NCBI RefSeq assembly: GCF_013373865.1
Contig: NC_050471.1
Location: 12,900,983-12,964,982 of the forward strand
DNA: 64,000 nucleotides
Source of the DNA: Monomorium pharaonis
Lineage: Eukaryota > Arthropoda > Insecta > Hymenoptera > Formicidae
Direction: 5' to 3'
The notes under the pieces were generated by a model. The model was not told the DNA's origin and searched no databases. It was given only the letters and a program-made list of their open reading frames with translations. Shown piece after piece: positions 1 through 11,394 of the stretch. The translations under genes were made by a program, and so were the position numbers. Each line of letters begins with the position of its first letter. Within the stretch, counting starts at the first letter, position 1.

Positions 1-1422
1 CAACGATTCGAATACAAATGTATCGAAAAGCACTACATACGATTCCAAATAGGAAACCTGATGTGTATACAGTGCCTAACGTTAAAAAGTGTGTTTTTAA
101 AAAAATCATGACTTTTCAACGATTCGACAACAAATGTATCGAAAAGCACTAAAAACAATGATAATCAATTCCAAATAAGAAACCTGATGTGTATACAGTC
201 TCTAACGTTAAAAAGTTTGTTTTTAAAGAAATCATGACTTTTCAACGATTCGACTACAAATGTATCGAAAAGCACTACTAACAATGATAAACAATTCCAA
301 ATAAGAAACCTGATGTGTATACAGTCCCTAACGTTAAAAAGTTTGTTTTTAAAGAAATCATGACTTTTCAACGATTCGACTACAAATGTATCGAAAAGCA
401 CTACTAACAATGATAAACAATTCCAAATATGAAACCTGATGTGTATACAGTGCCTAACGTTAAAAAGTTTGTTTTTAAAAAAATCATGCATTTTCAACGA
501 TTCAAATATAAATGTATCGAAAAGCACTACATACGATTCCAAATATGAAACCTGATGTGTATACAGTCCCTAACGTTAAAAAGTTTGTTTTTAAAGAAAT
601 CATGACTTTTCAACGATTCGAATACAAATGTATCGAAAAGCACTACATACGATTCCAAATATGAAACCTGATGTGTATACAGTGCCTAACGTTAAAAAGT
701 TTGTTTTTAAAAAAATCATGAATTTTCAACGATTCGTATACAAATGTATCGAAAAGCACTACATACGATTCCAAATAGGAAACCTGATGTGTATACAGTG
801 CCTAACGTTAAAAAGTTTGTTTTTAAAAAAATCATGACTTTTCAACGATTCGACAACAAATGTATCGAAAAGCACTAAAAACAATGATAATCAATTCCAA
901 ATAAGAAACCTGATGTGTATACAGTGCCTAACGTTAAAAAGTTTGTTTTTAAAAAAATCATGACTTTTCAACGATTCGACAACAAATGTATCGAAAAGCA
1001 CTAAAAACAATGATAATCAATTCCAAATAAGAAACCTGATGTGTATACAGTCCCTAACGTTAAAAAGTTTGTTTTTAAAGAAATCATGACTTTTCAACGA
1101 TTCAAATACAAATGTATCGAAAAGCACTACATACGATTCCAAATATGAAACCTGATGTGTATACCGTGCCTAACGTTAAAAAGTTTGTTTTTAAAAAAAT
1201 CATGACTTTTCAACGATTCGACTACAAATGTATCGAAAAGCACTACATACGATTCCAAATATGAAACCTGATGTGTATACAGTGCCTAACGTCAAAAAGT
1301 TTGTTTTTAAAAAAATCATGAATTTTCAACGATTCGAATACAAATGTATCGAAAAGCACTACATACGATTCCAAATAGGAAACCTGATGTGTATACAGTG
1401 CCTAACGTTAAAAAGTTTGTTT
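1..1422 (+). repeat. Satellite array of ~116 bp monomers (block 1)
   Basis: Head-to-tail monomers share the core CGAAAAGCACTAC and GTGTATACAGTGCCTAACG. The basic unit is about 116 bp. Variants of about 126 bp carry an extra AAAACAATGATAATC-type stretch, and others of about 112 bp lack TACATA after GCACTACG. Different variants alternate, so higher-order repeats exist. Short open frames on both strands are periodic by-products of the monomer and are not genes. The array is interrupted at 1423 by copy 1 of the three-ORF element; the last satellite bases before it, GTTT (1419-1422), recur directly after the element. Confidence 0.95.
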
Positions 1423-1613
1423 TGTTACGTTCCGGGCGCGCGGGAGGGGCGGCGTTGCCGATATTCTCCCGTAGCCGGTGAAGAGGGGGAAAAAGGTTAG
1501 AGGAACAGAGTCGAGCGGTCCACCGTTCCTCTGGAATTTAAGTAGTGGCAGGCAAATTCGGGCAATTTCACGATAAAACAAAAAAAAAACAAAAAAAAAC
1601 TTATTCGCGACGT

Positions 1614-2036
1614 TTATTCGGAGGAGTTTACGTCTGTCTGTGAAATCGCGATTAACGTGGGTCGTTCAGAATTGTACGGATCGTCTCCCGTTAGATTTAG
1701 GTATTGTATAAAATCGCTTAAAATATCGTTGCAGATAAGGCATTCATCGAGGAGTCTAAAAATCGTTAAACGCGTTGAGCAGGATATACACGCGTCGTAG
1801 CATTGAGTAAATCCGATATGAACGGCGTGTCTTCGTTTCAAAACGTAGGATGAGCGGACTTTCCAAGAGGCGCGGATATAACACGCCGAACAGATTATAT
1901 GTTCTACGTCACGGCGGTGTTGGTAAATTCGCGAGACAGAACATCTAGCAGACGCGATCCATGCGTGATAAAGGGCTGAACGTGCGTTCGGGTTGAAGGT
2001 CGCCGGAGAATAAAGCGAACGCGGAGGGCACATCAC
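1614..2036 (-). CDS. ORF C of three-ORF element (copy 1), CxxC-rich protein
   Basis: The product has 140 residues and unknown function. It has CxxC pairs at residues 49-52, 83-86 and 99-102, matching ORF B in spacing, plus C79 and several basic residues around 58-70. Zinc binding is likely by pattern, but the family is not recognised. Its stop codon is built into an AATAAA polyadenylation signal (GAATAAACG), which holds in all four copies. Copy 2 differs from copy 1 by a single Ser to Thr change near residue 85. Copy 4 keeps an open version, and copy 3 is frameshifted. Confidence 0.72.
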   Translation of the reverse strand: MMCPPRSLYSPATFNPNARSALYHAWIASARCSVSRIYQHRRDVEHIICSACYIRASWKVRSSYVLKRRHAVHIGFTQCYDACISCSTRLTIFRLLDECLICNDILSDFIQYLNLTGDDPYNSERPTLIAISQTDVNSSE

Positions 2037-2051
2037 TCGCTCGTTCTTTCT

Positions 2052-2477
2052 TTACTCGGTGTCCTCGTCAGAATCGGAAAAACGATACGGAGATATAGAC
2101 CGTGCGACGGTTACGGTAATCGGAATATTATAAAAAGGGGTGTGATAACGCGCGGAAAGGGCAGGTATTATGAACGACTCAAATTTCGCGGTGCAATCGC
2201 TGCAATTGTCGTATGAGACAGTAGTATTTAAGATTACGCAGCATTCGGAGCACTCTTCATATATAGGACTAGTACCGCAGTGGATGTAGTGACGGATTTC
2301 TTCGTTGTAATTGCTAGGGTCAGATTGATCGCCGATGCAATCGTGACAGAGAATTGAATTATTAAGGCGATTTCGAAAAAGGAAAACTTTATTGCACGAA
2401 ATTATCTCGTTTGTGATTCCACGTGAACGAAGAGGAATTTCGTACTTTCGCGGGGAAACGCGATTAATCACGCCCAT
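2052..2477 (-). CDS. ORF B of three-ORF element (copy 1), CxxC-rich protein
   Basis: The product has 141 residues and unknown function. Three CxxC pairs lie at residues 44-47, 76-79 and 92-95, with further Cys/His at 28, 66, 67 and 80. This is the pattern of a zinc-binding fold. The C-terminus is acidic (SDSDEDTE). The CxxC pairs are spaced like those of ORF C, so B and C look like ancient tandem duplicates. Its stop lies only 15 bp before the ATG of ORF C. The same protein is open in copies 2 and 3, and is extended by a frameshift in copy 4. The cysteines are kept where neighbouring residues differ, which argues for past selection. Confidence 0.72.
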   Translation of the reverse strand: MGVINRVSPRKYEIPLRSRGITNEIISCNKVFLFRNRLNNSILCHDCIGDQSDPSNYNEEIRHYIHCGTSPIYEECSECCVILNTTVSYDNCSDCTAKFESFIIPALSARYHTPFYNIPITVTVARSISPYRFSDSDEDTE

Positions 2478-2540
2478 GATATTTGTGCGAGGCGCATATT
2501 AAATATTAAATTTTACGCGGCGGTTAGAGAAATCACGGCC

Positions 2541-2758
2541 CTGAGTAGAGGGGAGACGTTTGACTCGAGTAGGCGGCTTTCTGCAGCGGCGGTAGTGGGG
2601 GAGCCGGAGCGATGCGACGGCGTCGTTGCGCGGCGTACAAAATGGCGCGAGGCACGCTCAGCCACGTGGCCGCGTAAAGATGGCGAGACCTATTCTTCGC
2701 GAGATTCTAGGCACTCCGAATTCACTGTCCGGTATTGAGAATTTATCCAGGCACTTAC
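2541..2758 (-). other. Predicted intron between ORF A and ORF B (copy 1)
   Basis: The minus strand reads AGG|GTAAGTGCC at the donor and a pyrimidine-rich CCCCTCTACTCAG at the acceptor, 218 bp apart. Both sites are present in all four copies, for example 19086-19301 in copy 3 with a length of 216 bp. Splicing would replace the last ~22 residues of ORF A with a short new tail. In copies 3 and 4 this new frame runs on and overlaps the ATG of ORF B. This is inferred from sequence only; no transcript evidence was available. Confidence 0.5.
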
Positions 2759-3157
2759 CCTATTTTTGGATGCGTAGAACTCGTACCTTGGATCCTCCTT
2801 AGAAATATGCGTCACGTCGACAGGTCGCTTCCCAACGGAGATTCGTACTAGCTTGTACGGAATGTGCTCAGGGACGTCCTTCTCTGTCGATGGGCGAGTG
2901 GTGTAGGCAGCAAAGCGCGGGTCTTCGGCAGGAATGTCTGACGGCCTGATGCGAGGCACGTGGAAAATGATAGGCACTAATTTGTAATCACTGACTCTAA
3001 CTGGCAAGGATGAGGGCGCTTCGGTTTTATCCGCGACCGCGTAATCTCCTTCTACACCGAGGTAGTGGAGAAATCCGTGAGTAGGTAATGTCTGGTATAA
3101 TTGTGCTTTGACTCTGCGAACTTGATATTTACGTCCGCCACGTCGCTGTTTCGGCAT
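2690..3157 (-). CDS. ORF A of three-ORF element (copy 1), basic N-terminus, unknown function
   Basis: The product is a 155-residue protein of unknown function. It begins with a strongly basic segment (MPKQRRGGRKYQVRR), suggesting nucleic-acid or nuclear binding, and has no CCHC knuckle, signal peptide or membrane segment. Related versions occur in all four copies of the element here; copies 3 and 4 are broken. A consensus splice donor (AGG then GTAAGT, intron starting at 2758) lies inside the frame after about residue 133. The unspliced stop at 2690 may therefore be bypassed by splicing to an acceptor at 2541 (CTCTACTCAG). The ATG is the first in the frame and follows a long AT-rich leader. 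ORF B follows 212 bp downstream. Confidence 0.7.
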   Translation of the reverse strand: MPKQRRGGRKYQVRRVKAQLYQTLPTHGFLHYLGVEGDYAVADKTEAPSSLPVRVSDYKLVPIIFHVPRIRPSDIPAEDPRFAAYTTRPSTEKDVPEHIPYKLVRISVGKRPVDVTHISKEDPRYEFYASKNRVSAWINSQYRTVNSECLESREE

Positions 3158-3559
3158 TCGTGATGAAAATATTTTTATGATAGCGAAGAGAATAATAATG
3201 CGTACTTATTTTAAAATGGCAACAATGAACCTACGATAAATCAGGACTGAAACAGTCGTCGCAGACCGTGCGGGTCAGCCGCACCGATGGCTCTTACTCA
3301 CAGTCTCTGATTAATCGAGTGTATATTCGAGTAAAGACTTGAAATTAATTTGTTTTATAATATCCAAGATTATGTTCATCACGAATTCGAATGAGAGGAG
3401 AGGTAATTGTTGGAATAAAAGGAAATACGAGTTTCACTAAATATTCAGTATATTTACGATCTTAAATTTACAATTAAATTATTGAAACACAGGATTTACA
3501 GCGCGGTGTTATTAGTATTTGAATATAAAAACGTCGGTTATTATCTGTGATCGCTAGTA

Positions 3560-3945
3560 AGTATTCTAAACATACGCAAAAGTGATATTCTAAATTCGGA
3601 ATGGAAGTATTCTAAGGTAAAGAATGAAAATATTCTAAGTTTGTAATAGAAATATTCTAAGTTCGAAATAGTAAAGAATGAAAATATTCTAAGTTCGAAA
3701 TAGTAAAGAATGAAAATATTCTAAGTTCGAAATAGTAAAGAATGAAAATATTCTAAGTTCGAAATAGTAAAGAATGAAAATATTCTAAGTTCGAAATGGA
3801 AAATATTCTAAGTTTGAAATGGAAATAATCTAAGTTTGAAATAGAAATATTCTAAGTTGGAAATGGAAATAATCTAAGTTTGAAATGGAAATATTCTAAG
3901 TTGGAAATGGAAATAATCTAAGTTTGAAATGGAAGAAATAGAAGG
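3560..3945. repeat. ATATTCTAAG iteron cluster inside copy 1
   Basis: About fourteen imperfect units of AAATATTCTAAGTTCGAAAT type, partly as ~33 bp units with AGTAAAGAATG. The cluster lies upstream of ORF A in the transcribed direction. Related clusters occur in copies 2-4 and, with different spacers, at 51485-51565 in another LTR-like element. Such repeats may bind a factor or simply be expanded minisatellite; I cannot tell which. Confidence 0.8.
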
Positions 3946-4020
3946 ATTGAGACACTCTGTTCTAAGTCTGATCTGCTCTTTCCACAATCTAAATCTGAGG
4001 CTCTGGTCCTCTTGCATAAG

Positions 4021-4030
4021 AATATATATC
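4021..4030 (-). promoter_or_regulatory. TATA-like box of three-ORF element, copy 1
   Basis: The minus strand reads GATATATATT. The matching place in copy 3 reads GATATATACTC (about 17897) and in copy 4 CTATATATCC, each followed by TATGCAAGAGG or CATGCAAGAGG. Conservation of position and of the downstream motif suggests a promoter for the ORF A-C transcript, about 860 bp before the first ATG. No transcript evidence is available. Confidence 0.4.
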
Positions 4031-4159
4031 GTTGCATAACCCTTCCTCGTGCATATCCCACCCTTGTCTCTTTTTCGGCGGCTCGTTGCGTAACGCTCGA
4101 GCACGAGGTTTCGCTGTTTTGGGGATGCACCAGTAAGGGTGGGGTTGTAGTGGATTAGC

Positions 4160-4330
4160 AGAGTGTTACAAAATAGTGGTAGTGGGAGTACGGATGCTGT
4201 ATGCGAGAAATAGTAATAGTGGGAGTACGGACGCTGTATGCGAGAAATAGTAATAGTGAGAGTACGGACGCTGTATGCGAGAAATAGTAATAGTGGGAGT
4301 ACGGACGCCGTGTGCAGGAGGAATAGTAGT
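4160..4330. repeat. 37 bp minisatellite near the outer end of copy 1
   Basis: Units contain GTGGGAGTACGGACGCTGTA followed by TGCGAGAAATAGTAATA. Copy 2 (about 13968-14140) has one more unit. That accounts exactly for the 37 bp length difference between the two otherwise near-identical copies. Confidence 0.85.
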
Positions 4331-4875
4331 GGGAGTAGAGACGCAGTACGGTCGCTGTTTCTTTCTTTGTCGTTCTTACGATTTCCTATCCTATTGTCGC
4401 ATACTTATGCTAGAAACGCATACATAAGGATTAATATAGTCTATGAGCGCGCGTATAACGCGGAATTATGCTAATAAGATAATATAGAACTTAACAATGC
4501 TAGGATTATGCGCAAATTAGTTGTTCATACAAATATTAATAGTAAAAACATACACAACTTAATAGTAGAATTGTAGTATTTAAAATAATATATTCGGCGC
4601 AACTTAATACTCATATAATTATACGCAAAATAATAATAGCGTTACAATAATTGTACGCGAGAATAAAAATAGAAAATAATGCATAATTAATTAATATGTA
4701 ATATTAATACAATTAATAATAGTAGTGTTGTTCGCGAATTAATAATGGTAGTTTTATATAAATGCACAATTAAATAATATGTAATTAATTATAATAATAT
4801 AATTAAGAATGTGAATAATAAAAATAGAAGGAAAAAGAAAAGAAAAAGAAAATTATTATTTGGCGGGACGTCACA

Positions 4876-7800
4876 GTTTTTAAAAAAATCATGACTTTTC
4901 AACGATTCGACAACAAATGTATTGAAAAGCACTAAAAACAATGATAATCAATTCCAAATAAGAAACCTGATGTGTATACAGTCCCTAACGTTAAAAAGTT
5001 TGTTTTTAAAGAAATCATGACTTTTCAACGATTTGAATACAAATGTATCGAAAAGCACTACATACGATTCCAAATAGGAAACCTGATGTATATACAGTGC
5101 CTAACGTTAAAAAGTTTGTCTTTAAAAAAATCATGACTTTTCAACGATTCGAATACAAATATATCGAAAAGCACTACATACGATTCCAAATATGAAAACT
5201 TATGTGTATACAGTGCCTAACGTTAAAAAGTTTGTTTTTAAAAAAATCATGACTTTTCAACGATTCGACTACAAATGTATCGAAAAGCACTACGATTCCA
5301 AATAGGAAACCTGATGTGTATACAGTGCCTAACGTTAAAAAGTTTGTTTTTAAAAAAATCATGACTTTTCAACGATTCGACAACAAATGTATCGAAAAGC
5401 ACTAAAAACAATGATAATCAATTCCAAATAAGAAACCTGATGTGTATACAGTCCCTAACGTTAAAAAGTTTGTTTTTAAAGAAATCATGACTTTTCAACG
5501 ATTCGAATACAAATGTATCGAAAAGCACTACATACGATTCCAAATATGAAACCTGATGTGTATACCGTGCCTAACGTTAAAAAGTTTGTTTTTAAAAAAA
5601 TCATGACTTTTCAACGATTCGACTACAAATGTATCGAAAAGCACTACGATTCCAAATAGGAATCCTGATGTGTATACAGTGCCTAACGTTAAAAAGTTTG
5701 TTTTTAAAAAAATCATGACTTTTCAACGATTCGACAACAAATGTATCGAAAAGCACTAAAAACAATGATAATCAATTCCAAATAAGAAACCTGATGTGTA
5801 TACAGTCCCTAACGTTAAAAAGTTTGTTTTTAAAGAAATCATGACTTTTTAACGATTCGAATACAAATGTATCGAAAAGCACTACATACGATTCCAAATA
5901 TGAAACCTGATGTGTATACAGTGCCTAACGTTAAAAAGTTTGTTTTTAAAAAAATCATGAATTTTCAACGATTCGAATACAAATGTATCGAAAAGCACTA
6001 CATACGATTCCAAATAGGAAACCTGATGTGTATACAGTGCCTAACGTTAAAAAGTGTGTTTTTAAAAAAATCATGACTTTTCAACGATTCGACAACAAAT
6101 GTATCGAAAAGCACTAAAAACAATGATAATCAATTCCAAATAAGAAACCTGATGTGTATACAGTCTCTAACGTTAAAAAGTTTGTTTTTAAAGAAATCAT
6201 GACTTTTCAACGATTCGACTACAAATGTATCGAAAAGCACTACTAACAATGATAAACAATTCCAAATAAGAAACCTGATGTGTATACAGTCCCTAACGTT
6301 AAAAAGTTTGTTTTTAAAGAAATCATGACTTTTCAACGATTCGACTACAAATGTATCGAAAAGCACTACTAACAATGATAAACAATTCCAAATATGAAAC
6401 CTGATGTGTATACAGTGCCTAACGTTAAAAAGTTTGTTTTTAAAAAAATCATGCATTTTCAACGATTCAAATATAAATGTATCGAAAAGCACTACATACG
6501 ATTCCAAATATGAAACCTGATGTGTATACAGTCCCTAACGTTAAAAAGTTTGTTTTTAAAGAAATCATGACTTTTCAACGATTCGAATACAAATGTATCG
6601 AAAAGCACTACATACGATTCCAAATATGAAACCTGATGTGTATACCGTGCCTAACGTTAAAAAGTTTGTTTTTAAAAAAATCATGACTTTTCAACGATTC
6701 GACTACAAATGTATCGAAAAGCACTACGATTCCAAATAGGAAACCTGATGTGTATACAGTGCCTAACGTTAAAAAGTTTGTTTTTAAAAAAATCATGACT
6801 TTTCAACGATTCGACAACAAATGTATCGAAAAGCACTAAAAACAATGATAATCAATTCCAAATAAGAAACCTGATGTGTATACAGTCCCTAACGTTAAAA
6901 AGTTTGTTTTTAAAGAAATCATGACTTTTTAACGATTCGAATACAAATGTATCGAAAAGCACTACATACGATTCCAAATATGAAACCTGATGTGTATACA
7001 GTGCCTAACGTTAAAAAGTTTGTTTTTAAAAAAATCATGAATTTTCAACGATTCGAATGCAAATGTATCGAAAAGCACTACATACGATTCCAAATAGGAA
7101 ACCTGATGTGTATACAGTGCCTAACGTTAAAAAGTTTGTTTTTAAAAAAATCATGAATTTTCAACGATTCGTATACAAATGTATCGAAAAGCACTACATA
7201 CGATTCCAAATAGGAAACCTGATGTGTATACAGTCCCTAACGTTAAAAAGTTTGTTTTTAAAGAAATCATGACTTTTCAACGATTCGAATACAAATGTAT
7301 CGAAAAGCACTACATACGATTCCAAATATGAAACCTGATGTGTATACCGTGCCTAACGTTAAAAAGTTTGTTTTTAAAAAAATCATGACTTTTCAACGAT
7401 TCGACTACAAATGTATCGAAAAGCACTACGATTCCAAATAGGAATCCTGATGTGTATACAGTGCCTAACGTTAAAAAGTTTGTTTTTAAAAAAATCATGA
7501 CTTTTCAACGATTCGACAACAAATGTATCGAAAAGCACTAAAAACAATGATAATCAATTCCAAATAAGAAACCTGATGTGTATACAGTCCCTAACGTTAA
7601 AAAGTTTGTTTTTAAAGAAATCATGACTTTTTAACGATTCGAATACAAATGTATCGAAAAGCACTACATACGATTCCAAATATGAAACCTGATGTGTATA
7701 CAGTGCCTAACGTTAAAAAGTTTGTTTTTAAAAAAATCATGAATTTTCAACGATTCGAATACAAATGTATCGAAAAGCACTACATACGATTCCAAATAGG

Positions 7801-10800
7801 AAACCTGATGTGTATACAGTGCCTAACGTTAAAAAGTGTGTTTTTAAAAAAATCATGACTTTTCAACGATTCGACAACAAATGTATCGAAAAGCACTAAA
7901 AACAATGATAATCAATTCCAAATAAGAAACCTGATGTGTATACAGTCTCTAACGTTAAAAAGTTTGTTTTTAAAGAAATCATGACTTTTCAACGATTCGA
8001 CTACAAATGTATCGAAAAGCACTACTAACAATGATAAACAATTCCAAATAAGAAACCTGATGTGTATACAGTCCCTAACGTTAAAAAGTTTGTTTTTAAA
8101 GAAATCATGACTTTTCAACGATTCGACTACAAATGTATCGAAAAGCACTACTAACAATGATAAACAATTCCAAATATGAAACCTGATGTGTATACAGTGC
8201 CTAACGTTAAAAAGTTTGTTTTTAAAAAAATCATGCATTTTCAACGATTCAAATATAAATGTATCGAAAAGCACTACATACGATTCCAAATATGAAACCT
8301 GATGTGTATACAGTCCCTAACGTTAAAAAGTTTGTTTTTAAAGAAATCATGACTTTTCAACGATTCGAATACAAATGTATCGAAAAGCACTACATACGAT
8401 TCCAAATATGAAACCTGATGTGTATACCGTGCCTAACGTTAAAAAGTTTGTTTTTAAAAAAATCATGACTTTTCAACGATTCGACTACAAATGTATCGAA
8501 AAGCACTACGATTCCAAATAGGAAACCTGATGTGTATACAGTGCCTAACGTTAAAAAGTTTGTTTTTAAAAAAATCATGACTTTTCAACGATTCGACAAC
8601 AAATGTATCGAAAAGCACTAAAAACAATGATAATCAATTCCAAATAAGAAACCTGATGTGTATACAGTCCCTAACGTTAAAAAGTTTGTTTTTAAAGAAA
8701 TCATGACTTTTTAACGATTCGAATACAAATGTATCGAAAAGCACTACATACGATTCCAAATATGAAACCTGATGTGTATACAGTGCCTAACGTTAAAAAG
8801 TTTGTTTTTAAAAAAATCATGAATTTTCAACGATTCGAATGCAAATGTATCGAAAAGCACTACATACGATTCCAAATAGGAAACCTGATGTGTATACAGT
8901 GCCTAACGTTAAAAAGTTTGTTTTTAAAAAAATCATGAATTTTCAACGATTCGTATACAAATGTATCGAAAAGCACTACATACGATTCCAAATAGGAAAC
9001 CTGATGTGTATACAGTGCCTAACGTTAAAAAGTTTGTTTTTAAAAAAATCATGACTTTTCAACGATTCGACAACAAATGTATCGAAAAGCACTAAAAACA
9101 ATGATAATCAATTCCAAATAAGAAACCTGATGTGTATACAGTGCCTAACGTTAAAAAGTTTGTTTTTAAAAAAATCATGACTTTTCAACGATTCGACAAC
9201 AAATGTATCGAAAAGCACTAAAAACAATGATAATCAATTCCAAATAAGAAACCTGATGTGTATACAGTCCCTAACGTTAAAAAGTTTGTTTTTAAAGAAA
9301 TCATGACTTTTCAACGATTCGAATACAAATGTATCGAAAAGCACTACATACGATTCCAAATATGAAACCTGATGTGTATACCGTGCCTAACGTTAAAAAG
9401 TTTGTTTTTAAAAAAATCATGACTTTTCAACGATTCGACTACAAATGTATCGAAAAGCACTACGATTCCAAATAGGAAACCTGATGTGTATACAGTGCCT
9501 AACGTTAAAAAGTTTGTTTTTAAAAAAATCATGACTTTTCAACGATTCGACAACAAATGTATCGAAAAGCACTAAAAACAATGATAATCAATTCCAAATA
9601 AGAAACCTGATGTGTATACAGTCCCTAACGTTAAAAAGTTTGTTTTTAAAGAAATCATGACTTTTTAACGATTCGAATACAAATGTATCGAAAAGCACTA
9701 CATACGATTCCAAATATGAAACCTGATGTGTATACAGTGCCTAACGTTAAAAAGTTTGTTTTTAAAAAAATCATGAATTTTCAACGATTCGAATACAAAT
9801 GTATCGAAAAGCACTACATACGATTCCAAATAGGAAACCTGATGTGTATACAGTGCCTAACGTTAAAAAGTGTGTTTTTAAAAAAATCATGACTTTTCAA
9901 CGATTCGACAACAAATGTATCGAAAAGCACTAAAAACAATGATAATCAATTCCAAATAAGAAACCTGATGTGTATACAGTCTCTAACGTTAAAAAGTTTG
10001 TTTTTAAAGAAATCATGACTTTTCAACGATTCGACTACAAATGTATCGAAAAGCACTACTAACAATGATAAACAATTCCAAATAAGAAACCTGATGTGTA
10101 TACAGTCCCTAACGTTAAAAAGTTTGTTTTTAAAGAAATCATGACTTTTCAACGATTCGACTACAAATGTATCGAAAAGCACTACTAACAATGATAAACA
10201 ATTCCAAATATGAAACCTGATGTGTATACAGTGCCTAACGTTAAAAAGTTTGTTTTTAAAAAAATCATGCATTTTCAACGATTCAAATATAAATGTATCG
10301 AAAAGCACTACATACGATTCCAAATATGAAACCTGATGTGTATACAGTCCCTAACGTTAAAAAGTTTGTTTTTAAAGAAATCATGACTTTTCAACGATTC
10401 GAATACAAATGTATCGAAAAGCACTACATACGATTCCAAATATGAAACCTGATGTGTATACAGTGCCTAACGTTAAAAAGTTTGTTTTTAAAAAAATCAT
10501 GAATTTTCAACGATTCGTATACAAATGTATCGAAAAGCACTACATACGATTCCAAATAGGAAACCTGATGTGTATACAGTGCCTAACGTTAAAAAGTTTG
10601 TTTTTAAAAAAATCATGACTTTTCAACGATTCGACAACAAATGTATCGAAAAGCACTAAAAACAATGATAATCAATTCCAAATAAGAAACCTGATGTGTA
10701 TACAGTGCCTAACGTTAAAAAGTTTGTTTTTAAAAAAATCATGACTTTTCAACGATTCGACAACAAATGTATCGAAAAGCACTAAAAACAATGATAATCA

Positions 10801-11203
10801 ATTCCAAATAAGAAACCTGATGTGTATACAGTCCCTAACGTTAAAAAGTTTGTTTTTAAAGAAATCATGACTTTTCAACGATTCGAATACAAATGTATCG
10901 AAAAGCACTACATACGATTCCAAATATGAAACCTGATGTGTATACCGTGCCTAACGTTAAAAAGTTTGTTTTTAAAAAAATCATGACTTTTCAACGATTC
11001 GACTACAAATGTATCGAAAAGCACTACATACGATTCCAAATATGAAACCTGATGTGTATACAGTGCCTAACGTCAAAAAGTTTGTTTTTAAAAAAATCAT
11101 GAATTTTCAACGATTCGAATACAAATGTATCGAAAAGCACTACATACGATTCCAAATAGGAAACCTGATGTGTATACAGTGCCTAACGTTAAAAAGTTTG
11201 TTT
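4876..11203 (+). repeat. Satellite array (block 2) with 1782 bp higher-order repeat
   Basis: About 6.3 kb of the same ~116 bp satellite in the same orientation as block 1. Matching variants recur at exactly 1782 bp: 5528 to 7310, 5867 to 7649, 6130 to 7912, 6608 to 8390 and 6947 to 8729. A shorter spacing of 1080 bp (5528 to 6608) is nested in it, and a third partial unit starts at 9344. The order of the 112, 116 and 126 bp monomers is kept between units. This is the higher-order organisation seen in centromeric satellites. Confidence 0.9.
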
Positions 11204-11394
11204 TGTTACGTTCCGGGCGCGCGGGAGGGGCGGCGTTGCCGATATTCTCCCGTAGCCGGTGAAGAGGGGGAAAAAGGTTAGAGGAACAGAGTCGAGCGGT
11301 CCACCGTTCCTCTGGAATTTAAGTAGTGGCGGGCAAATTCGGGCAATTTCACGATAAAACAAAAAAAAAACAAAAAAAAACTTATTCGCGACGT

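Larger units (their letters stand above)
1423..4875 (-). mobile_element. Three-ORF TG...CA element, copy 1
   Basis: This 3453 bp insertion in the satellite starts TGTTACGTTCCGG and ends GGCGGGACGTCACA. It is flanked by a 4 bp target duplication GTTT (1419-1422 and 4876-4879), and removing it with one GTTT restores the satellite monomer. TG...CA ends and a 4 bp duplication are typical of LTRs inserted by a Ty3-type integrase. The genes read on the minus strand. In that direction there is an AT-rich 5' part with a 37 bp minisatellite, a TATA-like GATATATA, iterated CTTAGAATATTT units, ORFs A, B and C, and an AATAAA signal overlapping the last stop about 195 bp before the end. It could be a giant protein-coding solo LTR, or a compact non-autonomous element moved by LTR machinery. 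I do not recognise the family. Confidence 0.85.
1..5247. repeat. Segmental duplication, left member
   Basis: This block (satellite, copy 1 of the element, satellite) recurs at 9782-15065. The offset is 9781 bp, rising to 9818 after one extra 37 bp minisatellite unit. Rare variants are shared, such as CGTCAAAAAG at about 1291 and 11072 and ATTGAAAAGC just right of both elements. Only a few substitutions were seen, so the duplication is recent or an assembly artefact. The two members diverge after 5247 and 15065. Confidence 0.88.

Noticed and set aside
1..11203. CRISPR-like appearance of regularly spaced repeats
   Set aside because: Whole monomers are similar throughout, with no unique spacers; this is eukaryotic satellite.
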